A stretch of 64,000 bases of DNA. Source: Holophagae bacterium. Its GTDB lineage: Bacteria > Acidobacteriota > Holophagae > Acanthopleuribacterales > Acanthopleuribacteraceae. Position 1 is the first letter of the stretch; every line of letters starts with the position of its first letter. Made by a program: the position numbers and the translations under genes. Below are positions 53,181 through 62,974 of this stretch, one piece after another. The notes under the pieces were generated by a model. That model was not told the origin of the DNA. It was given only the letters and a program-made list of their open reading frames with translations, and ran no database searches. The stretch lies in assembly GCA_029263455.1 (NCBI GenBank), contig JAJCXM010000034.1, positions 124,001-188,000 on the forward strand. The letters run 5' to 3'.

Positions 53181-54317
53181 ATGAACGACATCCCAATGGA
53201 CTCTTTACGACAGTGCGTGCAATCGAAACGTGAGTCCTTCATAGAAGACGTACGTAGTTGGAGTGCTATTGAAAGTCCAACAGGGCACGCCCAATCGCAG
53301 ACCTTGATTATGAATGCGGTGGCCCAACGACTAAAGACCCTTGGTTATGCTTACCAAATCCATCAACACGAACGTGCGCCTATGCTTGAAATAGGTGATG
53401 CCAAAGATCAGTACCAAATGGTCGTGGGACACACGGATACGGTTTGGCCCGTGGGGCAGCTAAAGGAACAACCGCTGCATTCCCAGCATGATTATCTGTA
53501 TGGTCCTGGCGTTTTTGATATGAAGGCCGGAATCGCTATGCTTGTTTTGGCGTTAGAAGTCATCGCTGACCTTAAGTTGACATTGGCCTACCCTATTAAG
53601 ATATTGCTGAACTCTGACGAGGAGACAGGTAGCGCTGTGTCTAAAGGATTGATCGCTGATCTCGCCAAAGACGCTCGTCGTGTATGGGTCCTAGAGCCTG
53701 CCTTAGGTCTCGATGGCGCGTTAAAGACCTCGCGAAGAGGACTGGTTAGATTGAAGTTGGATGTGCAAGGCAAGGCTGCTCATTCCGGCATGGACCCAGA
53801 ATCTGGAGTTAATGCGATCATAGCTACAAGCCAATTGATCATTTCATTGGACAAGCTAAGTTGTCCGCAAGATGGGCTTCATATCAACGCAGGCACGATA
53901 ACTGGCGGGGTTGCGGCTAATATTGTCGCGCCAACGGCCAGCGCCATTATCGAAATTCGATACCGCCGCCAGACTCAAATTGAATCCTGTCTTGAGCAGT
54001 TGAGCCTTATCATCGAGTCTTGTCGTCCAGCTCAGTGCGTTTTCAATATCCAAACCCAAATACGCCCTATGGAGTCAAACCAAGAACAAAACCAATTGAT
54101 GGATAAGGTTCATAGTTGTGCACAAGCACTAGGACTTACCTTAAAGACGGCCATGTCTGGCGGTGCGTCTGACGCCAATACAACTAGTCAATTTGCAGCG
54201 ACGATCGACGGGTTAGGTGCTGTCGGCGATGGTGCACATGCCATCCATGAGCACATCCAAATAGACGCGACGCTGAAGCGCGCGTCCCTTTTAGTCCTCC
54301 TACTTTGCTGCCAATGA
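53181..54317 (+). CDS. M20-family metallopeptidase (carboxypeptidase G2-like)
   Basis: This 378-residue zinc peptidase has the M20 metal and catalytic motifs: VVGHTDTVWPVG, YGPGVFDMKAG, LNSDEETGS and AAHSGMDPESGVNAI, with the final His in DGAHAIHEH. It resembles glutamate carboxypeptidase (CPG2). It may cut L-Ala-L-Glu or similar dipeptides made by the neighbouring epimerase, an inference from context. I chose ATG 53181 because CGGAG lies nine bases upstream. It is divergent from the SSF gene with 41 bases between starts. Confidence 0.87.
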   Translation: MNDIPMDSLRQCVQSKRESFIEDVRSWSAIESPTGHAQSQTLIMNAVAQRLKTLGYAYQIHQHERAPMLEIGDAKDQYQMVVGHTDTVWPVGQLKEQPLHSQHDYLYGPGVFDMKAGIAMLVLALEVIADLKLTLAYPIKILLNSDEETGSAVSKGLIADLAKDARRVWVLEPALGLDGALKTSRRGLVRLKLDVQGKAAHSGMDPESGVNAIIATSQLIISLDKLSCPQDGLHINAGTITGGVAANIVAPTASAIIEIRYRRQTQIESCLEQLSLIIESCRPAQCVFNIQTQIRPMESNQEQNQLMDKVHSCAQALGLTLKTAMSGGASDANTTSQFAATIDGLGAVGDGAHAIHEHIQIDATLKRASLLVLLLCCQ

Positions 54318-54321
54318 ACAA

Positions 54322-55539
54322 TCAGTCATGAAGCGTATCTCTGCGTCGCTGGGTGAAGAAGGTGGCAATCTCACTAGCTCGTCTTATGGCGACCGCAAGT
54401 TCCGATGCCGATTGCTGAGCCTTGTTCTTCAGATCAAAATCTGCCCCCGCCTCTACTAATATTTTCACTTGATCCAGTTGATTCAAACGAACAGCAAGCA
54501 TAAGTGCAGTGTCACCAGCCAAGTCCTGATGATTGGGATTAGCACCCTTGTTCAAAAGAAGCTTAACTATTTCTCCTTGAGAATGGTTGGTCGCATAAAA
54601 GAGGGCTGTCTGTCCAAGGACATCACCGTGCTCAATATCGGCCTTTTTCAGGGCACGTTTCAATAATTTTTGATCACCGATTGAACTAGCAAAATGCAAC
54701 GTTACCAGCCAATCGTCACTAGGTTCAAATGACCTTGAACCATTATCTTGTAGCCGAGCTAATAGATTTTCGTCGCTGTTCAGGCGCCCTATCATGACGA
54801 GCGACCAACCAAATTCATCGCGACAATTAAGGTCGGCTCCGTTCGCAATCAATAAATCAAACGTTTCAAGTTCACCCCGCTTGTAGGCCAAAGTTAGAGC
54901 ATGAGGGCCCTGTTTTACTTGTTTATTGACGTTTGCGCCAGCTTTGATCAAAGCTTTAACCATCTTAATTGAATTAGCGTGCATTAGCGCGGTCATTCCC
55001 TTGGTATCAGTTTGATCAAGCTGCGCTTCGGCCCCAATGAGACGGTTCAAACACGCGATTCGAATACCTTGGGCTGCAGTCATTAATGCCGTTTCGCCGC
55101 TTTGATTGGGTTGATTGACATCTGCGCCAGCTTTGAGCAGTAAATCAATCGATTCGATGAACCCTACACGCGCGGCGATCATCAAGTTTGTGTCTCCTTC
55201 ACCATTTAACGTATCAAGATAAGCGCCAGCATCAATGATGGTGCCCACAACCGATGTGACGCCTAATCGAAGGGCCATCTGCAACGCATTGTCACCGCGA
55301 CCGTTTGCAAACTCGGGATCACAACCCAGTTTCAGCAGAAAGGCTACGGCATCGGCTGATCCGCTTAAGATGGCATAATGAATAGGCGAATAACCTCTAA
55401 GAGGGTCCGATGATTGCAAATCTGCACCGGAGGCTATCGCCGCTTTCATTCCAGCCACGTTGCCAGAGGATGCTGCTTCAGCTAGTAGCAAATTGGAATC
55501 AGATTGAATTAAAGTAAGTAGTAGAAAAAGCGTAATCAC
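54322..55539 (-). CDS. secreted ankyrin-repeat protein
   Basis: This 405-residue protein has a signal peptide (MITLFLLLTLIQSDSN) and about eleven ankyrin repeats of the L-L-x-A-G-A-D-x-N type (such as LLKAGADVNQPNQSGETALM and LLNKGANPNHQDLAGDTALM). Two repeats in the middle (about 240-300) are diverged. It probably binds a protein partner outside the cytoplasm. The stop lies four bases from the convergent M20 gene's stop, and the start is divergent from the secreted operon at 55.7 kb. Confidence 0.87.
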   Translation of the reverse strand: MITLFLLLTLIQSDSNLLLAEAASSGNVAGMKAAIASGADLQSSDPLRGYSPIHYAILSGSADAVAFLLKLGCDPEFANGRGDNALQMALRLGVTSVVGTIIDAGAYLDTLNGEGDTNLMIAARVGFIESIDLLLKAGADVNQPNQSGETALMTAAQGIRIACLNRLIGAEAQLDQTDTKGMTALMHANSIKMVKALIKAGANVNKQVKQGPHALTLAYKRGELETFDLLIANGADLNCRDEFGWSLVMIGRLNSDENLLARLQDNGSRSFEPSDDWLVTLHFASSIGDQKLLKRALKKADIEHGDVLGQTALFYATNHSQGEIVKLLLNKGANPNHQDLAGDTALMLAVRLNQLDQVKILVEAGADFDLKNKAQQSASELAVAIRRASEIATFFTQRRRDTLHD

Positions 55540-55696
55540 ACGTTACTCCCTGGGTCGGCCTCGTAAATTACAGCGGCTTAAATTCGGCCAATTTAGCTCC
55601 AACTTGATGCCGCCGCCTAAGTTCCGAAAAGCATGTCAGCCAATACCACGAGCTTTCATGCTTGCGACACGAATTGGTGAACTTACATGCCACTAG

Positions 55697-55726
55697 TTGT
55701 TTTCGTGACAACTTTACTTGCATAAT
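55697..55726 (+). promoter_or_regulatory. possible promoter of the secreted three-gene operon
   Basis: TTGTTT (55697-55702, weak), an 18-base spacer and CATAAT (55721-55726, five of six). Its position argues against the open-frame start at 55662 and for ATG 55755. Confidence 0.4.
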
Positions 55727-55754
55727 CAACACAGATCAATGGTTTGGAATATTG

Positions 55755-57254
55755 ATGCCTATTTGTTTTTTACTCTTCATGCAGATCACAGAAAGCGATC
55801 AAGATCTGCTTGCTCCTTTTAGGCTCGCCTATTGGGATTACACCCTCCATCTCGGCAACTATCAGGCGGACGAACGATACACGTACTCAGTAGAAGGTGA
55901 ACAGACCCTCGAGCAGGATTCGATATTCATTTATTACGAGCACGGTTTTCCTCAACTGCAGGTCAACGAATTCCATCTACCGAACAATGATCGATTCGTT
56001 TTTTTTAAACGCATGCGCGCCGCTAACAAGAATGATCGAGCTATAGCCGAACTACGCTCGATAAACGAAGAATGGACACGAAATTACGCGAACTTGCCCG
56101 ACATTACCTTTATCCTACCCAATGTTCCCTTCCTAAACCGTCAAAAGATGGCCTATTTTGACTATGCTGTTGATGAACACCCAAATGAACTGCCCAGTGG
56201 TTCATTATTGCGATTTACCGATGATTTGGGCCATTCAGGCACGCTCTTGATTGACGAAAACAAACGGCTCGTTGAACTCAAGCAATGGCTACCCCTGACG
56301 CAACCGCAAAATGCCTTTCTCAGTGTGTCGATTCATTTTGAATCCACGCCAAGCGGTGTACTCTTCGTTTCTAAAGCTGAGCGGAGAGCCACACTAGAAG
56401 CTCAGGAATTATGGCGAGACACATGGTCATGGTCGGATCCACGCTCAATTCGCCCATCGATGAGTCTTGGGAAATCGCTAGATGCGACTAAGCCCATCGA
56501 CATCGAATTACTACTTGCCCTCTCAAATGAGGTCAGCGAATACGATCGTCAGCTCGCTCAAGTAAGCTCTATTGAAAGAAAAGAGATGGTTGTGAGAGAC
56601 GGCGCGAAAACAACCAAGCGCACGGTTGTATCTGAATTTCTTGTCGTTCCTCTGGATCGCAGCCCTAACGAACGTGTTGAATTAAGAATCGTGCAAACGG
56701 TTGATGGCAAGAAAGTCAATTTGCAGGATGACTTGATCGATCTCATGAGCCGGGATTTTAGCGATCGGCGTGATGAAATTAGGCGAATCAATGAATTTTC
56801 AGACCAATTTGATTTAGGTGGTAGCCCACACGGTTTCACCATTAATCAAGCGGCTTGCTTCAACGATGAGTGGCTTGGCCTTTTTCAGCATCAAACCGAA
56901 CAACAAACGCTAGGCGGACGAAACTTTACGGTTGTAACATCCGTACAAACTCGTGGACGTGGTTTGATCAGGGGTGGTCTGCTCGCGTTTCGACCCAAGT
57001 TCGTTACATATGTAAACGAGTCTGGTACCATGACTCGAGTCGAAACCACCTATGACATGACGCGTCCTTATCGAACGCGCATTGTCATCGATTATTTGAG
57101 GAACATGGATCAAATCACTTACCCTTCTTACATCGAGCACACCGTTTACCGCGGTGACACGATTGTTGAGGAGATTAAGTACGACTACTCCGAATTCGAA
57201 AAAATCAAAGTCAAGGTTGAGACACAAGTCCAAACGGACGATGTAAGAAACTAA
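55755..57254 (+). CDS. secreted protein, unknown, first gene of the secreted operon
   Basis: This 499-residue protein has a short hydrophobic start (MPICFLLFMQITES) and then a mixed acidic/aromatic mature part with many charged beta-strand segments. The middle (about 280-350) is rich in Glu and Arg. No family motif is recognised. ATG 55755 is supported by a weak TTGGA and by the promoter position; the longer frame has no signal-like start. The VWFA-related gene follows after nine bases, so a joint envelope role is likely. Confidence 0.65.
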   Translation: MPICFLLFMQITESDQDLLAPFRLAYWDYTLHLGNYQADERYTYSVEGEQTLEQDSIFIYYEHGFPQLQVNEFHLPNNDRFVFFKRMRAANKNDRAIAELRSINEEWTRNYANLPDITFILPNVPFLNRQKMAYFDYAVDEHPNELPSGSLLRFTDDLGHSGTLLIDENKRLVELKQWLPLTQPQNAFLSVSIHFESTPSGVLFVSKAERRATLEAQELWRDTWSWSDPRSIRPSMSLGKSLDATKPIDIELLLALSNEVSEYDRQLAQVSSIERKEMVVRDGAKTTKRTVVSEFLVVPLDRSPNERVELRIVQTVDGKKVNLQDDLIDLMSRDFSDRRDEIRRINEFSDQFDLGGSPHGFTINQAACFNDEWLGLFQHQTEQQTLGGRNFTVVTSVQTRGRGLIRGGLLAFRPKFVTYVNESGTMTRVETTYDMTRPYRTRIVIDYLRNMDQITYPSYIEHTVYRGDTIVEEIKYDYSEFEKIKVKVETQVQTDDVRN

Positions 57255-57263
57255 GGAGCCTTT

Positions 57264-58799
57264 ATGATTGCGACCACATTATTGCTCTCGTTGTTTTGGG
57301 TGCAAGATGTGCACGAAGAGTTAGAGGTCCGCTTGGTGGAGCTCGACGTTCGTGTCGTTAACTTATTACATAAGCCGGTCAACGGCTTAGACCGTGGTCT
57401 ATTCGCTGTTCGTGAAAATGGGAAAGAGCGAAACATCGACCATTTTGAGGAAATAAGTTACCTAGAAATGCAACCTGGCGATGCCTATGAATCACCTCGT
57501 CTTTTGATTTTGTTCAACTTCATGGACGACCCAAATCAGGTGTCCAAGTACATAGACAAAGTAGAATCTTATCTGCTTTACAAGGAGACTGGCGCCTGGC
57601 AAGTTGCTATCGGATACGTAGCGCGCGAAGGCGTGAGGTTACTATCGCCTTTTACCCACGAACAAACACATTGGATCGAGGGCATTCTCGCTACTCGAGA
57701 AGCCTATCGAAATTGGAATGACCGTACGCTTTACACAACCGCTAATGCACGCGCCAAAGAAGATGTCACACGTCGAGAATCCGGGGATTACGGATTCGAA
57801 ACCAATACACGTGCGCCAGAATCGACCGACGATTCGGGCGTGGCGGAGCCAACCCTGCCCGTCTCCCCTTTCGGAAATAAAGAAGTCACTTTTGCCGAAA
57901 AAGAATCACCGGCCATGGATTTGGATCCACGTGCACTTTCCCGATTCATTCGCCTGTTAACAGCGTACGACGGCATTAAGGAAGTCTTGGTCATCGGACC
58001 AGAACTATGGTCATTTGAAGACGATTCGGACGAACATTGGATAAAAACACCTGTACCTGAATTCGTTCGACCCAGTAGCCTGTCGGCCTATTCGTCAAGC
58101 AACCGGTCTGGTGATTTAAAGTCGGGCGACCAAACGGCTTTCGATTTACAAGAAATGTTGACGAACTGCGTGAAGAGCAAAATACGACTCAATCGTCTGC
58201 AAACAGAAGTTACCCTACGAGACAATCTGGTGAGTGCAACAGGAGGATCGACGTACCCTTGCAATAACAATGGCATCCATGAAGCGATCGACCGCTTCCT
58301 TGATCGCGCCGGTCATATGTATCGACTTAGATATTCTACTGAAGTCAAGACCAATGACTTTAAGTACCGACGCGTAAAAGTTGGGGTAAAGGGCTTAAAT
58401 CTCATTACAGAGCATGTCAATCGCTTCTATCCAGCACTTCTCATTGACCGCAATGAATTATCATCCAACCTAGACGTTCAGCGCGAAAAGATGACTTTTG
58501 TTTATGCGCTTCCTTGGGATAGTTTGTTTTTTGAAAAGTCAGGAAAAGAGTTGACCGCCCAACTTGCTGTATCGCAGCGCATCTACCTTGATCATCGCTT
58601 GGTTTTCGAAAACGTGCGCGTGTTTAACCCCAAGAAGCCAGTCAAGGTTAATCGGGGGAACTCCAATTTGACCGAAGACAAGTTAAGCATCGAGTTTGAC
58701 TTGCCAGTCTATGAAGAAGGTATCTACCGAGTTGAGTTCAGCTCCGTAGATCTTGTAAATGGGGCTAAGAGCAATCAGTCCGTTACGGTTGAGTTGTAA
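57264..58799 (+). CDS. VWFA-related (acidobacterial type) secreted protein with degenerate MIDAS
   Basis: This 511-residue protein begins with a signal-like helix (MIATTLLLSLFWVQ), then the entry strand VRLVELDVRVVNLLHKPVNG and LFAVRENGKERNIDHFEE typical of acidobacterial VWFA-related proteins. The next strand, RLLILFNFMDDPNQV, stands where family members normally have a metal-binding F-D-D or D-x-S-x-S; Asn and Phe replace the usual Asp. The rest is extended and acidic with repeated charged strands. AAGGAG precedes the ATG. It lies between the unknown secreted gene and the transglutaminase-like gene. Confidence 0.75.
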   Translation: MIATTLLLSLFWVQDVHEELEVRLVELDVRVVNLLHKPVNGLDRGLFAVRENGKERNIDHFEEISYLEMQPGDAYESPRLLILFNFMDDPNQVSKYIDKVESYLLYKETGAWQVAIGYVAREGVRLLSPFTHEQTHWIEGILATREAYRNWNDRTLYTTANARAKEDVTRRESGDYGFETNTRAPESTDDSGVAEPTLPVSPFGNKEVTFAEKESPAMDLDPRALSRFIRLLTAYDGIKEVLVIGPELWSFEDDSDEHWIKTPVPEFVRPSSLSAYSSSNRSGDLKSGDQTAFDLQEMLTNCVKSKIRLNRLQTEVTLRDNLVSATGGSTYPCNNNGIHEAIDRFLDRAGHMYRLRYSTEVKTNDFKYRRVKVGVKGLNLITEHVNRFYPALLIDRNELSSNLDVQREKMTFVYALPWDSLFFEKSGKELTAQLAVSQRIYLDHRLVFENVRVFNPKKPVKVNRGNSNLTEDKLSIEFDLPVYEEGIYRVEFSSVDLVNGAKSNQSVTVEL

Positions 58800-58867
58800 A
58801 CTCAACAATCATTTCTACGTAGGAATAGTTAGTGTCGCAAGGGTGTTGATGGCTTAAGGAGAACTAG

Positions 58868-59917
58868 ATGAATACAAGTTGGATCATTTGTTTTTGTGTA
58901 CTGCCTTTTTTTTCTCAGCCAGAACAGGTTGATCCGCTTCAAGTTAGTCCGCAGATGAAGGAATTTGTTCATCAGCGCGTTGGCCACATCAAGAACCCTT
59001 TTCTGAAAGTACACCGTCTAGTTGAAGCGATCTTTGACGAAAACGACCTTAACCTCACCTATTCACTTGAATTGACACAGACGGCGCAGGAGACCTTCAT
59101 CAAACGGGCAGGCAACTGCTTGTCATTCACCAATATGTTTGTAGCACTCTCTAGAGAGGCTGGCTTCAAGACTTACTTCAAAGAAGTAAACGACATCGCC
59201 ACCTGGGACCGACGTCAGAACGTCATTTTTCATCATAAACACATGGTTGCGAGCGTTTATATTGATGGCCGCTTGATTGACATCGATTTTTATCCATTCC
59301 GCGAAAAAGAATATCGACTGACTAGAGTCATCAACGACAAAAGAGCTCGAGCCCACTACTACAACAATCTGGGCGCCGAAAAATACGCAGATGGCGATTA
59401 TGATCAGGCCGAATCTTACTTCAGCAAGGCCATGGAACTTGACTCCCGCCTTTCACAGGTGGTGCTCAATATGGGCGTCATGTGCAATCGACGCGGTGAC
59501 CAAGGACGGGCCATCTCCCTTTTTGAACAGGTTCTTGAAGAACAGCCCCGCAATATTCCCGCGTTAACCAATCTGGCTAGCCTATATCAAACCAATGGCC
59601 AGCGCGATCTTGCGCAAAGAATGATTCGCGCACTTGATATTTATCGAAACAAGAACCCCTATTTTTATCACATGATGGGTGAACAGGCCTTTGCCGATAG
59701 CAACTACAAGGAAGCTTTGGATTATTTCCGAAAAGCCGTCAAGTTACACCCAAGAGAACCGATATTCCACATCGGATTGGGCAAGACCTACCACCGGCTC
59801 TCAAACATATTGGCTGCTGATGATGCATTTGCTGATGCCATGAGCCGTGCTTCTGAACGCGACGAATTGGATCGATTCCAAACCCAAATAACACAGGTCA
59901 AAGAATCGCTTAAATAG
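58868..59917 (+). CDS. transglutaminase-like plus TPR secreted protein
   Basis: This 349-residue protein has a signal peptide (MNTSWIICFCVLPFFS). A transglutaminase-like core carries Cys84 in RAGNCLSFTNMFVALSREAG, His125 in HKHMVASVYIDG and Asp140 in LIDIDFYPF, matching a Cys-His-Asp triad. Four or more TPRs follow (about 160-335: YYNNLGAEKYADGDYDQA and similar). This arrangement resembles proteases or cross-linkers held in a scaffold. AAGGAG precedes the ATG by seven bases. It is 68 bases after the VWFA-related gene and ends six bases from the convergent rsmE. Confidence 0.82.
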   Translation: MNTSWIICFCVLPFFSQPEQVDPLQVSPQMKEFVHQRVGHIKNPFLKVHRLVEAIFDENDLNLTYSLELTQTAQETFIKRAGNCLSFTNMFVALSREAGFKTYFKEVNDIATWDRRQNVIFHHKHMVASVYIDGRLIDIDFYPFREKEYRLTRVINDKRARAHYYNNLGAEKYADGDYDQAESYFSKAMELDSRLSQVVLNMGVMCNRRGDQGRAISLFEQVLEEQPRNIPALTNLASLYQTNGQRDLAQRMIRALDIYRNKNPYFYHMMGEQAFADSNYKEALDYFRKAVKLHPREPIFHIGLGKTYHRLSNILAADDAFADAMSRASERDELDRFQTQITQVKESLK

Positions 59918-59923
59918 CGATTA

Positions 59924-60661
59924 TTAACCCGAGTCCCCAAAACACCTTTGCGCCCAGAAACAAGCGCCCACAACCGCTGTTTCGGTTCGTAAAATCCGTG
60001 GGCCCAGCGAACAGACTTGAAATCCATGTTCCTGTGCTTGCATAACCTCGGCATCACTGAATCCGGCCTCGGGACCAACAGCCATAGCTACGGAATCAAT
60101 TTTCAATTGAGGGTCAGGTCTATCGCCAGCAGTCTCTCCCGTTGGGTGAAAAATCAGCTTCACTTCGTGCGCAGCCGCCTGCTGCAATGCTTTTGTCCAG
60201 TCGGGCTGAATTTCAAATTTGGGTGCACGCAATCGACCACATTGCTTACGTGCCTGGTCCGCAATGGAGGTAAAACGCTTCTGAATCTTTTGAGCGTGAC
60301 TAATTTTTCCAGAATAAATTGAGCTAACCAAACTTACATGACTTACGCCAAGCTGAACCAAGGCCGGAACAAGATCGGTAAACGTTTGGCGGTGCACGGG
60401 ATAAGCCATAATGACCGACATGCTTAAACAAGACTCTCGATCGTCCGTCAAGGCACCTTCACTCATCAATTGACCGCTTTGTTTGCCGGTCACTAAAACT
60501 CGAGCACGTGCTATTTGATGGTCACCAATGATCTCAACCTCTTCACCATCTTTGACTCGAAAAACGCGTAGTAAATGATGCCATTCATCGGCTGAAATTT
60601 CTATTTCTTGACCCGCCGAAAAATCGGGTTGTCCACTAACGATGACCCGTTTCACGGCCAT
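59924..60661 (-). CDS. rsmE: 16S rRNA m3U1498 methyltransferase
   Basis: This 245-residue SPOUT methyltransferase methylates U1498 of 16S rRNA. An N-terminal PUA-like part (HLLRVFRVKDGEEVEI) precedes the knotted domain with MAVGPEAGFSDAEV and CSLGPRILRTETAV. The start is uncertain between ATG 60661 and GTG 60655; the GTG overlaps the prmA TGA as GTGA, so coupling is possible either way. It follows prmA and der. Confidence 0.92.
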   Translation of the reverse strand: MAVKRVIVSGQPDFSAGQEIEISADEWHHLLRVFRVKDGEEVEIIGDHQIARARVLVTGKQSGQLMSEGALTDDRESCLSMSVIMAYPVHRQTFTDLVPALVQLGVSHVSLVSSIYSGKISHAQKIQKRFTSIADQARKQCGRLRAPKFEIQPDWTKALQQAAAHEVKLIFHPTGETAGDRPDPQLKIDSVAMAVGPEAGFSDAEVMQAQEHGFQVCSLGPRILRTETAVVGACFWAQRCFGDSG

Positions 60662-61488
60662 TCCGACTGCACAAGAATCCACTCACCTCGGCGCGCCAAA
60701 ACCACGCTCTTGGCCCCAAGTTGACGTAATTGCTCGAGGGCTTGTGTCTCCTGCTCTACTAATAGTCCAGAACTCAGCAATACACCTCCTTGATTGAGAA
60801 GGCCCGATACATGGGGCCAAACTTCTCGCAAAGCGTTCAACGTGATGTTAGCTAACACTACATCGAACGAGTCTGTCACTTGCAGGATCTGGCCAATTCT
60901 TAATTCAACGTTTTGACAATCATTCATGCTCAGGTGGCGCAACATATTCTCATCACAATCGGGATCTAACTCAATGCCTAACGCGTAGCTAGCACCACAT
61001 TTTTCAGCAGCTATTGCCAGGATTCCAGTGCCACAGCCCACGTCGAGCATACGTTTGCCTTTGAGATCCCTTCGCGACAATTCAGCTAACATCAAATGAG
61101 TTGTTTCGTGCTGACCGGTGCCAAATGCTTGACCTGGATAAACTCGTATCACTGGTTCGGCAAAGTCACCCTGCTGCCATTCGCCAACCACCCAGAAGTC
61201 CCCAATCTTGAGCGGTTCAAATTCATCACGCCAACGCTCTTGCCAGCCGTCATCTCGAACGACACGATATTGCATGTCTGTGACCGTGTTAGGCGCAACT
61301 AGTTCGTTCAACAAGTCACTAACCACTTGTGCGTCATCACTGAGTTGGTTATCCACGAAAAAGGCTTGCAGCTGGATTGGCTCGCGATCATCGGGTGTGG
61401 TCGACACCGATGTCGCTCCGACTCCCCAAAAAAAAGATTCTACTGTGTTTAGGTCGGAACTCGACAACGTACAGGACCAGCAGATCAT
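60652..61488 (-). CDS. prmA: ribosomal protein L11 methyltransferase
   Basis: This 278-residue enzyme trimethylates lysines of ribosomal protein L11. The family fingerprint PGQAFGTGQHETTHLML, the SAM loop MLDVGCGTGILAIAAEKCGA and the VVLANITLNALREVWP motif are all present. The N-terminal recognition domain is a little shorter and less conserved than usual. Its ATG overlaps the der stop as TAATG-A, with AAGGAC just inside der. Confidence 0.93.
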   Translation of the reverse strand: MICWSCTLSSSDLNTVESFFWGVGATSVSTTPDDREPIQLQAFFVDNQLSDDAQVVSDLLNELVAPNTVTDMQYRVVRDDGWQERWRDEFEPLKIGDFWVVGEWQQGDFAEPVIRVYPGQAFGTGQHETTHLMLAELSRRDLKGKRMLDVGCGTGILAIAAEKCGASYALGIELDPDCDENMLRHLSMNDCQNVELRIGQILQVTDSFDVVLANITLNALREVWPHVSGLLNQGGVLLSSGLLVEQETQALEQLRQLGAKSVVLARRGEWILVQSEWP

Positions 61489-62876
61489 TACAAGTCCTTT
61501 TGCTTCTTCGACTTGGGTTTAAGCACCAATCTTATGGGTACCCCGTGAAGGTCAAACTGATCGCGAATGCGATTAAGAAAATACCGTTGCTGTGAAAAGT
61601 GAAGACCCTTATGTGCGTTGGTTGTGGCTACAAATGTGGGTGGGTTCACCGCTACTTGAGCCATGTAATAGACCTTAATTCGTTTACCTTTGTACGGCGG
61701 AATAGATTTTGTCGTGTCGAGTTCAGTAACGAATCTATTAAGCACGCCCGTTGTTACCCGGGTCAATGCTCTTTCTTGAATCTCTTTTGACATATCTAAT
61801 AGTCGAGTCACGCGCTGTCCCGTTTTGGCTGAAATGAAGACAAAGGGCGTCTTCTCAAGAAATTTAAGTTTACGCCGAATCCGATCTTCGTATAGACGAG
61901 GGGTATCGCTATCTTTTTCGTCAACTAGATCCCACTTGTTAACGGCAATAATAACCGGCTTATAGGCATCATTGGCAATGCCAGCGATAGCCGCGTCTTG
62001 CGACGCCACCGGCTCCGTCGCATCAACGACGACAACAATCACGTCTGCCTGAGAAACCTGGCGAGACGCCATCATGACTGACAGCGATTCTTGTGAGCCT
62101 TCTATCCGACCCTTGCGCCGAATACCGGCCGTATCTATCAAACAGTAGGTTTCATTCTGATAACGAAGAAATGAGTCTATAGGATCACGGGTTGTACCCG
62201 CTATTTCACTAACCATGACTCGGTCTTCGCCAAGCAGTTGGTTAACAATTGAACTTTTACCGGCGTTGGGCCTTCCAATAATCGCTAATTTGCGAACGGG
62301 CTCTTCCTTTATTGCACGCGGCGCTCGCCAATTGCCTGCCAATTTTGAACCGAGCTTATCTAATAAGGCCTCAATACCCAGATTATGTTCTGCGGAGCCA
62401 AACATGACATCATCAAACCCTAAGCCAAAGACGTCGGTATCCACTATGTGGTCTTCACCGCCATCAACCTTGTTCACAAAAATAATGATGGGTTTGGCTA
62501 AGCTGCGGAGCGCGGCAGCAATCGCTTCATCGCTGGCCAATAGACCAGCACGTCCATCGGTCATAAAAACGACCAATTTCGCTTCGCGTATGGCTGAATC
62601 CGTCTGGTCCTTAATCATACTGGCGATTCGATCTGGATCCGATTCAATCCCGCCAGTATCCACTAAGCGGAATCGGCCTTCAGGGCCATCTACGCTTCCG
62701 TAAAGGCGGTCTCTTGTCATACCAGGCTTAGGGTCGATAATCGCCCTTCTCGACCGCGTTAATCGATTGAACAGGGTACTTTTGCCGACATTGGGCCGAC
62801 CAACCAATGCTACGACCGGTAAGTCTCGATCTTCAAATTCGCTGAGTATAGTTTTATAGTGTTCCGGCCGCGCCAT
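61488..62876 (-). CDS. der: ribosome assembly GTPase Der (EngA)
   Basis: This 462-residue protein has two GTPase domains: GRPNVGKSTLFNRLTRSR (about 25-42) with DTGG and NKVDGG, and GRPNAGKSSIVNQLLGED (about 200-217) with DTAG and NKWD. A C-terminal KH-like domain (PPTFVATTNA onward) follows. It is needed for 50S subunit assembly. I chose ATG 62876, with AGGAG five bases upstream. It heads a der-prmA-rsmE run. Confidence 0.95.
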   Translation of the reverse strand: MARPEHYKTILSEFEDRDLPVVALVGRPNVGKSTLFNRLTRSRRAIIDPKPGMTRDRLYGSVDGPEGRFRLVDTGGIESDPDRIASMIKDQTDSAIREAKLVVFMTDGRAGLLASDEAIAAALRSLAKPIIIFVNKVDGGEDHIVDTDVFGLGFDDVMFGSAEHNLGIEALLDKLGSKLAGNWRAPRAIKEEPVRKLAIIGRPNAGKSSIVNQLLGEDRVMVSEIAGTTRDPIDSFLRYQNETYCLIDTAGIRRKGRIEGSQESLSVMMASRQVSQADVIVVVVDATEPVASQDAAIAGIANDAYKPVIIAVNKWDLVDEKDSDTPRLYEDRIRRKLKFLEKTPFVFISAKTGQRVTRLLDMSKEIQERALTRVTTGVLNRFVTELDTTKSIPPYKGKRIKVYYMAQVAVNPPTFVATTNAHKGLHFSQQRYFLNRIRDQFDLHGVPIRLVLKPKSKKQKDL

Positions 62877-62974
62877 GCGCTCTCCTACTGAGCAGACTAG
62901 GCGAGGATTATAGCCGAAGCGCAAGCTAACTGTGTCGATTTGTCCGTTTTGTTAACTTAAAAGCATTTGGGTTT

